A DNA stretch of 6,323 bases from Calditrichota bacterium (GTDB lineage Bacteria > Zhuqueibacterota > Zhuqueibacteria > Zhuqueibacterales > Geothermadaptataceae): contig QQUM01000182.1 in NCBI GenBank assembly GCA_008501545.1, positions 1 through 6,323 of the forward strand, in the 5' to 3' direction. A model generated the notes under the pieces. The model had not been told where the DNA came from, searched no databases, and saw only the letters and a program-made list of their open reading frames with translations. Position 1 is the stretch's first letter, and each line of letters starts with the position of its first letter. Position numbers and translations under genes: made by a program. Positions 1 through 5,555 of this stretch are shown here, piece by piece.

Positions 1-1
1 C

Positions 2-184
2 GGGGCGCTTTTTCTTGTTTTGATAAACAACGGTTTGAATCTGTTAAATGCATCACCCTACATTTATGACATCGTCCGCGGGCTTGTGCTGCTGACAGCG
101 GTTATCATTGACAGGATTTCTGTTGCGAGACAAACCAAACTTGTGCTGGAACATAAAGCGATGAGAATACGGAAGGTGTGGTAG
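2..184 (+). CDS. Sugar ABC transporter permease, C-terminal fragment (RbsC type)
   Basis: The window opens inside this reading frame; 60 residues precede the TAG at 182-184. The visible part begins GALFLVLINNGLNLL and continues with a hydrophobic segment (RGLVLLTAVIIDR) and a basic tail rich in K and R. In the RbsC/XylH family (BPD_transp_2) the last conserved block is an NGLNLLG-like motif followed by a final membrane helix ending in a D-R/K-type cytosolic tail, and this fragment matches that layout. It would be an inner-membrane permease subunit importing a sugar. The binding-protein gene and a second permease gene follow on the same strand, which suggests one transport locus, although 159 bases containing a palindrome separate it from the next gene. 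The substrate is unknown. The call is firm at family level although only the C-terminus is seen. Confidence 0.85.
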   Translation, partial: GALFLVLINNGLNLLNASPYIYDIVRGLVLLTAVIIDRISVARQTKLVLEHKAMRIRKVW

Positions 185-206
185 AGTTTTATTTAAACTT
201 AAATTT

Positions 207-290
207 ATTTAACGCCGAGGCGCAGAGATTCGCTGAGAAAAGCATTAAAAACTCTGCGCTTCTCAGCGTCTCCGCGCCTTTGCGTTAAAT
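207..290. repeat. Long imperfect palindrome of the GCGC-AGAG type
   Basis: The left arm starts ATTTAACGC and contains AGGCGCAGAGA and CGCTGAGAA. The reverse complement of the right arm starts ATTTAACGC and contains AGGCGCGGAGA and CGCTGAGAA. The arms differ by a few substitutions and a two-base insertion, and could form a stem of roughly 35 bp with a short A/T-rich loop. It fills most of the gap between the permease end and the binding-protein gene and contains no credible gene. Short arms of this kind (AACGC-AAGGCGC-AGAG) recur in intergenic regions of many environmental bacterial genomes; that is general recollection, not a search result. In RNA it could act as a stabiliser or attenuator between operon genes. 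Confidence 0.85.
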
Positions 291-326
291 ATAACGACCT
301 GTTTCTATTTGAAATTATTATGCTAT

Positions 327-334
327 AAAGGAGG
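327..334 (+). promoter_or_regulatory. Strong ribosome binding site for the binding-protein gene
   Basis: AAAGGAGG lies nine bases before the ATG at 344. It is the only near-perfect Shine-Dalgarno sequence among the intact genes here and fixes the start. It fits a binding protein being made in excess over its membrane partners. Confidence 0.85.
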
Positions 335-343
335 AATCAACAA

Positions 344-1315
344 ATGAAGAAAACAATCGCATTAATTTTGACAACAGCGTTAGCTGTGACAATGTTTTTA
401 TCATGCACAGAAAGCAAAAAACAAATAACCATCGGCCTCTCCGTCGACCAGCTTTTTGAAAGTCGCGTCGCCACCAACGACGGCGTTAAAGCGGAAGCCG
501 AAAAACACGGCATCAAGGTCATCGAAGTGGTTGCAGATGGCGATCCGCAGCTTCAGAATTCACAAGTGCAATCGTTGATTACTCAGCAGGTAGACGCCCT
601 TCTCGTGTGCGCAGTCGATCAGAATACCATCGACCACGCCCTGCGCAAAGCCGATAAAGCCGGCATTCCCATCGTTGCTTATGACCGGGACTTACCGGAC
701 AGCAAGGCGGTTAATGTGTTTGTCGGTCCCGACTCCCACTTTGACGGCTTTGAATGCGGTAAATATGTGGCGGAACAGTTAGAAGATGAATCCGGAGAAA
801 TTCTCATCCTTGAGCTGCTTGGCGCGTTGAACGACCAGAACGGCATCGACCGAAGCAAAGGTTTTAATGATGCATTAAAAGTGTTGCCAAATGCAAAGAT
901 CATCCAAATGCCAACGGACTGGTCATCGGACAAAGCCCTTGCGGCTGTGCAAAATGCGTTTCAGGCCAATCCTGAAATACGGGCGATTTTTGCCGCCACC
1001 GATACACAGGTTCCGAGCATTGAAACCGTTCTCACAGATATGGGAAAGCTGAAAAAAATCGGCGAAGATGGGCATGTCATCGTCGTTGGAGTCAACGGCA
1101 GTTATGACGGCTATATTTCCGTTGCAAAAGGCACGGCTGATGGTATCACGGTTATGGATTGCCATGCAACCGGCGAAACAGCCGTGCAACTGGCGCTTAA
1201 GCTCATCAAGGGTGAAGCTGTCGATGAAAATACGGTCATTCCAGGCAAGTTTTATACAACCGAAAATATCGAAGCCAATAAAAGTACAATCTGGGGCGCG
1301 CCGAAAGAACAGTAA
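344..1315 (+). CDS. Sugar-binding lipoprotein of an ABC importer (RbsB-like, Peripla_BP_4)
   Basis: This 323-residue protein captures a sugar outside the inner membrane and hands it to the RbsC-type permease. Residues 1-21 form a lipoprotein signal: MKKT, a hydrophobic stretch, then a lipobox FLSC with Cys21 as the lipidated residue. The mature part has the two-lobed periplasmic-binding layout: first strand ITIGLSVDQ (28-36), repeated helix/strand units with DALLVCAVDQ (84-93), the hinge-region motif VAYDRDLPD (111-119), and a second lobe with ATDTQ (218-222) and VVGVNGSYDG (247-256). The AYDRD motif resembles xylose- and ribose-type binding proteins, but the ligand cannot be assigned. Length is normal for the family. 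The start is supported by AAAGGAGG at 327-334. The permease gene follows after 17 bases, so the two are probably co-transcribed. Confidence 0.93.
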   Translation: MKKTIALILTTALAVTMFLSCTESKKQITIGLSVDQLFESRVATNDGVKAEAEKHGIKVIEVVADGDPQLQNSQVQSLITQQVDALLVCAVDQNTIDHALRKADKAGIPIVAYDRDLPDSKAVNVFVGPDSHFDGFECGKYVAEQLEDESGEILILELLGALNDQNGIDRSKGFNDALKVLPNAKIIQMPTDWSSDKALAAVQNAFQANPEIRAIFAATDTQVPSIETVLTDMGKLKKIGEDGHVIVVGVNGSYDGYISVAKGTADGITVMDCHATGETAVQLALKLIKGEAVDENTVIPGKFYTTENIEANKSTIWGAPKEQ

Positions 1316-1332
1316 AAACTGAAAGAAATAAA

Positions 1333-2298
1333 ATGACCGGAAACAAGCTTTTAAAAGCTCCACTAAATATCGCAAAAACGCATCCATCAATTCCAATTAT
1401 ATTTGGCTTGCTGATTACGTTTTCATTGTTTTCGCCGTTTTTTCTGACTGGCGGAAACATGCAAGCAATCATGTCTGCCAATGCCGTCATTCTCATTGCT
1501 GCGGTTGGTCAGACCATGGTATTGCTCACAGGCGGAATCGATTTATCCGTTTCAACAGTGGTTAGCGCTGGCGCGGTCGTGGCGGGCACGGTGATGCTGG
1601 TTACACAGAGCGTGTTTTTAGGATTCATTGCAGCGGTTGCAGTTGGGCTGACTTTTGGTATGATAAACGGATTGTTAATTGGCTATGGCGGTCTGAATCC
1701 GTTCATCACAACCATGGGCACTGGGCTTGTTGCACGCGGGATCGCTTTTTGGCAATCCCAGGGCATCGCGGTAAAAGGAACTCCGGAATCGCTCGTTGAC
1801 TTTGGTTTCAGCTCAATCCTTGGCATACCGAGCGTTGCGTTCGTCAGCATCGTGATTGCGATTGTTTGTTCAATATTCGTAACGCAAACAACCTGGGGGC
1901 GCAAAGTTATCCTGTTTGGTAGCAATCGCGATTCTGCGCGATATGCCGGCATTAAAACTCGATTGATCGAAATGAGTGTGTATTTAGTTTCCGGTTTGCT
2001 GGCTGGCATTGCAGGATTTATCAGCATCGCCAATCTGGGAAACGCAATTCCCGGTGTGGGTGATACAATTTTGCTCATTATCATCGGCGGTGTGGTTTTG
2101 GGGGGCACCAGCATGTTCGGCGGGGAAGGTTCGATAACGCGCACCATTCTGGGCGTTGGCATTCTGGCTATATTGACAAATGGTTTGAACCTGATCGGAA
2201 TTCCATTCTATGACCAACTCATCATTCAGGGCATTTTGATTTTCGTTGGTAATGGGTTGGCCACAAAACTGAGTGAAAAATCTGATCTGGCGATGTAA
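1333..2298 (+). CDS. Sugar ABC transporter permease (RbsC type, BPD_transp_2)
   Basis: This complete 321-residue polytopic inner-membrane protein has about eight to ten hydrophobic segments. Family landmarks appear in order: LTGGIDLSVS (65-74), the INGLLIGYGGLNPFITTMGT region (111-130), GSNRDSARYAGI (196-207, the cytoplasmic loop expected to contact the ATPase), VVLGGTSMFGGEGS (254-267) and NGLNLIGI (283-290). Compared with E. coli RbsC these blocks have the expected order and spacing. The ATG lies 17 bases after the binding-protein stop, behind only a weak purine-rich GAAAGAAA, so translation may depend partly on coupling. With the fragment at 2-184 it makes a second permease in the locus, suggesting a heterodimeric channel or two related transporters. 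No ATPase gene follows; the gene ends the + strand run. The ligand is unknown. Confidence 0.93.
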   Translation: MTGNKLLKAPLNIAKTHPSIPIIFGLLITFSLFSPFFLTGGNMQAIMSANAVILIAAVGQTMVLLTGGIDLSVSTVVSAGAVVAGTVMLVTQSVFLGFIAAVAVGLTFGMINGLLIGYGGLNPFITTMGTGLVARGIAFWQSQGIAVKGTPESLVDFGFSSILGIPSVAFVSIVIAIVCSIFVTQTTWGRKVILFGSNRDSARYAGIKTRLIEMSVYLVSGLLAGIAGFISIANLGNAIPGVGDTILLIIIGGVVLGGTSMFGGEGSITRTILGVGILAILTNGLNLIGIPFYDQLIIQGILIFVGNGLATKLSEKSDLAM

Positions 2299-2358
2299 TT
2301 AAAGTCTGGAAATAGAAGGTATAGGAAAAGATTCTTAGTTGTAATTAAAGAGGTTTTT

Positions 2359-2427
2359 AATGGCAAGATAATTTAGGGCAAAATCATTTTTTAAATTAAT
2401 CATTTTGCCCTAAATTATTTTGCCATT
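2359..2427. repeat. Near-perfect AT-rich palindrome, copy A; possible terminator
   Basis: Arms of 26 bases (2359-2384 and 2402-2427) start AATGGCAAGATAATTT and differ from perfect complementarity at a single position; the loop is about 17 bases. The core from 2362 to 2424 recurs at 4547-4603. It lies 60 bases after the permease stop and is followed on the + strand by a T run (2426-2431), so it may terminate the transport operon. The same structure elsewhere shows that it is a dispersed element and not a gene-specific terminator. Confidence 0.88.
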
Positions 2428-2553
2428 TTTTACTTGAGCACCCCCACCCCAAAAAAACAACTGATTTCGAAACAATAAAAGATTATTTTATTTTTCTGAA
2501 AATATAAGCTCCAGTCTCCGCGCCCCACACTTGTTTATCACTTGGAATAAAGT

Positions 2554-2628
2554 GCCACAAAGGCCCAAGGACACAAAGGTTCACAAAATTATTATTTGTG
2601 CCCCTTGGATGCTTTGTGCCTTAGTGGC
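2554..2628. repeat. Imperfect palindrome of the CCAC-AAAG-GCAC type
   Basis: GCCAC at 2554-2558 pairs with GTGGC at 2624-2628. The left arm continues AAAGGCCCAAGGACACAAAG. The reverse complement of the right arm reads GCCACTAAGGCACAAAG, then CCAAGG and GCACAAA, so the arms match imperfectly over about 34 bases around an A/T loop. It sits 25 bases beyond the phosphatase stop and could form a terminator or 3' end structure for that gene. Its rhythm of GCNC and NAAG blocks parallels the palindrome at 207-290. Confidence 0.82.
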
Positions 2629-2653
2629 GAAACAATTACTTTTATTTTACAGG

Positions 2654-4495
2654 CTATTCAAATTTAACACTTATCGTTTCTTTATTAGAAGATTTTGCTC
2701 GCACCTCATAAAAATATTGAACGGCAGCCCCTTCCCCCACTAAAATATCATAAGCGCCTTTATTTAAAACTTTTGGCTGATACGTCTTGCCATTGATTCG
2801 CAACGAAGAGCAAATCGCTTTGGTGTAAGCGTTTCTTATGGTTACTACCTGATCATCTTTGGATATTTTTAGTTTGGGCAGTTCATAGCCGCTTTTAATA
2901 GAAAAATTATCCGTTTGGGAAATGGTGATCGGCCATCCTTCGTACTGCTTGCTGGCAGGATCGGTGATATCCACATTGCGCGGCCAGCATTCAAAAGTGA
3001 TGGTACGCGCGGATTTTTCATATTTCACCAGGCCGAATCCAGCAGCGCGTGTGGACAGTTTGCCGCCCTGCGCTCTTTCTTCAACAGTTGGATTTGCGGT
3101 GGCGTGCATCGTGATCTTGTTGTGGAAACCGTCGATGAATTCGCCGGTGTAGTGGGGCGCACCGGGTTTGCGGTTTTTGCCCGGCTTCTTGGGATCCCAC
3201 CAGCGCGTCCAGTAGTTGGCGATGGAGGGGCAGCAGAAGGAATAACCCGCGCCGTTCCACTCATCGATGCCGTGGTGAATCACCGTGGCCAGGTGCTGGT
3301 CGCCGGCCACCCTGCAGGCAAAACTCTTGCGGATGACCGACAGCGCCCGGTTGCGACCTACCTGTGGCCAGCCGTTGGTGTCGAAATCGCCCAACAATTC
3401 TCTTTCATGCTTGCCGGAATAATTATTACCCTGGGCAAAAATGGTTTGCGAAAGCACAGTTTTCATTTCGGCATAAGTCCAGTCGGCTGTCCAATCCTCC
3501 AGAAATTTTAACTGCCGGTCGCCCAACAACTTTGCATCAGGATGATCAAACTGGCGGGTGTCGATTGCCGGATCAAAAACAGAATCCGTTGGTTTTCCAT
3601 CGATAATGACAAATTCGGCGGGCGCTGATTTGAACTTGCGGTCTTCAAGAATGGCGAAACTCAATCCTCCCCATTTTAAGTCGGTATAATAAACACCGAT
3701 ACCGCGTTTAACGGGCGTTGGATCGTAAGGATCGGGCAGATGGCTGGTTTGGGCGCGCTCCACTTCTTTCACATATTCGACCGGCATGAAGTAGCCACCC
3801 ATTCTGCCATTGCGCTCGTCGCACTGAATGCCCTCAACACCCCAGATATTGTATTGCCCCACGTCGTGATCATCCGGCAGGCAGATGGTGGGTGTATTGC
3901 GAATGAGTTCGCCAAAATCCCGACCGAACTTCAGCCAATGCAGGTAGTGATCAGCATGATCATACACCTGATCTCCGGAAAAAAACAGTAAATCCGGCTT
4001 AACTTTTTTTAGATTTTCAACAATGTCTGTGCGTGGAATATCGCCGCCGTGCTGTGGATAAATGGTATTGCCGGTAAATACCGCCATGACAAAATCATTC
4101 TTGTCGTGCGGATTTTTACGGATGATGCCTTCGTAAAACGCCTTGTTGTTGTGGGCAACTCTGTATTTTTGTTCTTTGCTGTCATCCCAGTTTTCAATTC
4201 GAAATGGAGCGGTATATCCGGGATAAATGATATCAGCAGTGTCCTTATTTACCCACTTGTTTTGTTCCTTTATTTGCAGGATGGCAACAACAGGTTCATT
4301 GTCTTTAATGGGATAAAACTGGGCGGTAAGCTTCAGCGTGTTTTCATGCACCGTGTAGAGTGCAAAACATATTCGATCTTTGGGCGCGATATAATCGGGC
4401 AATTCAACGCCGATTTTCTTTTGAGCAAAGGACAAATTGGTCAGGCAGAGAAAAATCGCTATGATTAATCCCCAGAAAAAAGTTTTTGTCTTCAT
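2654..4495 (-). CDS. Secreted PhoD-type metallophosphatase family protein
   Basis: This 613-residue protein is probably a secreted phosphomonoesterase or phosphodiesterase with a dinuclear metal site. Residues 1-24 are a Sec signal peptide (MKTKTFFWG, hydrophobic core, SFA before Gln25). Residues 25-130 form a beta-rich N-terminal domain. The metallophosphoesterase core begins near 135 and contains FFSGDQVYDHADH (171-183), CLPDDHDVGQYN (205-216) and VAGDQHLATVIHHG (396-409), the expected metal-ligand motifs of the PhoD branch. The last 130 residues look like a beta-sandwich. The ATG is preceded by GGAG ten bases upstream (complement of 4506-4509). Neighbours encode glycoside hydrolases, so a role in removing phosphate or other ester groups from glycans is possible but is inference. 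The gene is intact, unlike its - strand neighbours. Substrate and metal are unknown. Confidence 0.85.
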   Translation of the reverse strand: MKTKTFFWGLIIAIFLCLTNLSFAQKKIGVELPDYIAPKDRICFALYTVHENTLKLTAQFYPIKDNEPVVAILQIKEQNKWVNKDTADIIYPGYTAPFRIENWDDSKEQKYRVAHNNKAFYEGIIRKNPHDKNDFVMAVFTGNTIYPQHGGDIPRTDIVENLKKVKPDLLFFSGDQVYDHADHYLHWLKFGRDFGELIRNTPTICLPDDHDVGQYNIWGVEGIQCDERNGRMGGYFMPVEYVKEVERAQTSHLPDPYDPTPVKRGIGVYYTDLKWGGLSFAILEDRKFKSAPAEFVIIDGKPTDSVFDPAIDTRQFDHPDAKLLGDRQLKFLEDWTADWTYAEMKTVLSQTIFAQGNNYSGKHERELLGDFDTNGWPQVGRNRALSVIRKSFACRVAGDQHLATVIHHGIDEWNGAGYSFCCPSIANYWTRWWDPKKPGKNRKPGAPHYTGEFIDGFHNKITMHATANPTVEERAQGGKLSTRAAGFGLVKYEKSARTITFECWPRNVDITDPASKQYEGWPITISQTDNFSIKSGYELPKLKISKDDQVVTIRNAYTKAICSSLRINGKTYQPKVLNKGAYDILVGEGAAVQYFYEVRAKSSNKETISVKFE

Positions 4496-4546
4496 AGGAT
4501 AATGGCTCCAATACGTTATTTTAAAGGTTAACTAATTTATTTTAAA

Positions 4547-4603
4547 GGCAAGATAATTTAGGGCAAAATGATTTTTAATAATCTTGCCCTAAATTATTTT
4601 GCC
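4547..4603. repeat. AT-rich palindrome, copy B of the 2359-2427 element
   Basis: The 23-base arms at 4547-4569 and 4581-4603 are complementary except at two positions, with an 11-base loop. The left arm is identical to the left arm of copy A (2362-2384), and the outer 16 bases of the right arm also match. The loops differ by about six bases, and copy B lacks the three extra outer base pairs. Both copies have the same orientation, judged from the G/A asymmetry in GGCAAGAT versus GGCAAAAT. It lies between the fucosidase remnant and the phosphatase gene, about 50 bases upstream of the phosphatase start. Confidence 0.88.
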
Positions 4604-4613
4604 TATTCGCTGC

Positions 4614-4632
4614 GGGGATTAACTCAGTCCCC
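4614..4632. other. Small hairpin GGGGA / TCCCC
   Basis: GGGGA at 4614-4618 pairs with TCCCC at 4628-4632 across a nine-base loop. It has no T run on either side, so it is not a convincing terminator. It overlaps the stop codon of the small - strand frame at 4624-4722. Confidence 0.4.
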
Positions 4633-4722
4633 TGCTATGCCAGAGTCAATGTACAGTCTCCAATACTCTTCCCTTTTGGCATAATCAGGCACTGAAAAAA
4701 CCGCATTTCCAATTGCGTTCAC
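4624..4722 (-). CDS. Possible 32-codon open frame or coding remnant
   Basis: On the - strand a GTG at 4722-4720 overlaps the TGA of the fucosidase remnant (GTGA overlap). It opens a 32-residue frame beginning VNAIGNAVFSVPDYAK, continuing with an acidic/aromatic stretch (REEYWRLYID), and ending at TGA 4626-4624. The composition looks more like protein than random translation, and the overlap resembles translational coupling. However, there is no Shine-Dalgarno sequence, no recognisable family, and the frame sits in debris between a pseudogene and a repeat. It may be the C-terminal scrap of a lost gene or chance. I do not assign a function. Confidence 0.25.
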   Translation of the reverse strand: MNAIGNAVFSVPDYAKREEYWRLYIDSGIAGD

Positions 4723-5261
4723 CGAACCTTAAACGCATAGGCAATTTGCTTCGGAGCGTTCATTTTAAGCGTGATTTTTAATCCGTCATGTTCTTGTTTC
4801 CAGGATTGAACATAATCGCCATTCACCTTCATCCACTCACCCAGCTTTTTAAGAACAGCGCGCTGGTCTTCAGGAATTGAACCATCTGATTTTGGTGATA
4901 TATTCAGCAATAATTGCCCATTTTTAGAAACGATATCGATAAAATCATGCACAACCCATTTTGCCGGTTTAATTTGCAAACCTTTAATATATGACCAGCT
5001 CCATTTAGAGATGGTGTCATCCGTTAGCCAGGGAGCGCCGGTTAGTTTGTCCCGTCGCCTTTGCTCGTAATCCGCGACTGTATACGGTCCCCATGTAAAA
5101 TAAATGCCAAGTTTTGCATCACGAAACCAGTCCGGCGCTGCGTAGTGTTTTGCCAGTGAATAATCATCTGGTGTGTATTACGGATTTTGATCGGAACAGG
5201 ATGACAGCATGCTGAGGACTGCTGCTATGAAAAGCATTGTCACCTTTTTAAATTTTGACCT
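4719..5261 (-). pseudogene. Alpha-L-fucosidase (GH29) pseudogene, internally deleted
   Basis: One continuous frame carries both ends of a GH29 fucosidase, an enzyme that releases L-fucose from glycans. The N-terminal part has a lipoprotein signal (KFKKVTMLFIAAVLSMLSSC), then an in-frame TAA at 5180-5178, then YTPDDYSLAKHYAAPDWF and GIYFTWGPYTVA, matching the opening of GH29 (APEWF...FGIYFHWGPYSV). The frame then passes directly to RRRDKLTGAPWLTDDTIS, SWSYIKG and DIVSKNGQLLLNISPKSDG, the end of the family's barrel, and closes at 4719. The middle of the barrel, including the nucleophile Asp and the His-His region, is absent; by comparison with typical length perhaps 230-250 residues are missing around 5055-5080. 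The first ATG in frame is 5237; AAAGGAG seven bases before an AGG codon (5261-5259) suggests a lost ATG there. THR replaces the usual His of HWG. A product could only start inside, for example at TTG 4979, and would be inactive. Confidence 0.88.
5178..5180 (-). other. In-frame TAA in the fucosidase remnant
   Basis: The - strand reads ...TCC GAT CAA AAT CCG TAA TAC ACA CCA GAT... Recognisable coding continues in the same frame on both sides, with the lipobox region before and the YTPDDYS segment after. This is therefore a nonsense change within an old gene and not its natural end. Confidence 0.8.
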
Positions 5262-5280
5262 TTGAAAGCTCCTTTCTAAT

Positions 5281-5545
5281 TCTATCCTGACAAGATGAAT
5301 GGATTTACAGGTTTTCAAACACATTTTGGATTTTTATAACTTCTTTTAAGTAACTATTTTTTAGTTATATAACCTTTTAGCTTTTAGCTTTTAGCTGTTA
5401 GCTGTTAGCTGTTGGCTATTGGCTATTGGCTATTGGTAAGCTAAAAGCCAACAGCTAATAGCCTGCTTAAACATGGAGTTACTTTTCGATTAAGCGCCGC
5501 TGCCTTTGAGCGGGGTGAATTGCAAAATTATTACTTAAGTAATAA
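5281..5545. other. Non-coding gap between the fucosidase remnant and the GH16-like gene
   Basis: No supported gene lies here. From left to right it holds about 70 bases without recognisable structure, a small hairpin (TAACTA at 5351-5356 with TAGTTA at 5362-5367 around five T), the heptamer array at 5375-5463, about 58 bases of unassigned sequence including GCGCCGCTGCC, and the start of the palindrome at 5522-5555. The promoter of the fucosidase would have lain at its left end, but I cannot identify convincing -35 and -10 boxes. Confidence 0.6.
5375..5463. repeat. Degenerate heptamer tandem repeat that folds back on itself
   Basis: Nine head-to-tail seven-base units run from 5375 to 5437: TTTTAGC three times, TGTTAGC twice, TGTTGGC once, TATTGGC twice, and a final TATTGGT. 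They fit the consensus T-N-T-T-R-G-C. Immediately after, 5440-5463 carries the same heptamers in inverted orientation (GCTAAAA, GCCAACA, GCTAATA, GCC). A perfect 13-base pairing is possible between 5405-5417 and 5446-5458, so the block is both a microsatellite and a hairpin. Ordered blocks of variants suggest growth by slippage. Confidence 0.9.
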
Positions 5546-5555
5546 TTATTTTGCC
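5522..5555. repeat. AT-rich palindrome overlapping the stop of the GH16-like gene
   Basis: GCAAAATTATTAC at 5522-5534 and GTAATAATTATTTTGC at 5539-5554 are reverse complements apart from a three-base insertion, centred on ACTTAAGT. On the - strand it begins GGCAAAATAATT, identical to an outer arm of the elements at 2359-2427 and 4547-4603. It includes the last codons and the TAA (5548-5546) of the GH16-like gene. It could act as a transcript end, but it is nearly all A/T. Confidence 0.7.

Larger units (their letters stand above)
2299..2653. other. Convergent intergenic region with two palindromes
   Basis: This gap separates the + strand permease stop from the - strand phosphatase stop. Besides the palindromes at 2359-2427 and 2554-2628 it holds a small A/T hairpin (AATAAAA, GATTA, TTTTATT near 2475-2493) and runs of C and A around 2440-2458. 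A short open frame over 2531-2743 on the + strand is built from the palindrome and the antisense of the phosphatase gene, so I do not regard it as a gene. I see no other gene or RNA here. Confidence 0.7.

Noticed and set aside
309..329. Possible promoter TTGAAA with TATAAA before the binding-protein gene
   Set aside because: The two boxes are only about nine bases apart, and the second overlaps the ribosome site. No alternative pair has proper spacing.
1683..2162. A 159-codon open frame on the - strand
   Set aside because: It is antisense to the permease; the proline- and methionine-rich translation is typical of the complement of a membrane-protein gene.
2915..3511. A 198-codon open frame on the + strand
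   Set aside because: It lies entirely antisense to the phosphatase gene, whose motifs and signal peptide are convincing. Its translation shows no domain or family motif.
4049..4468. A 139-codon open frame on the + strand
   Set aside because: It is antisense to the N-terminal coding part of the phosphatase gene and has no recognisable features.
2359..4603. Composite transposon around the phosphatase gene
   Set aside because: The flanking elements are under 70 bases, encode no transposase, and show no clear target duplications. They are kept as repeats only.
4614..4632. Rho-independent terminator
   Set aside because: The stem has only five pairs with a nine-base loop, and no T run follows on either strand.
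4719..4979. An intact 86-residue gene starting at TTG 4979
   Set aside because: GH29 homology continues upstream in the same frame to the in-frame stop and beyond, so this is only the tail of the pseudogene. No ribosome site precedes the TTG.
5375..5463. CRISPR-like array
   Set aside because: Units are seven bases, head to tail, without spacers, and no cas gene is present.
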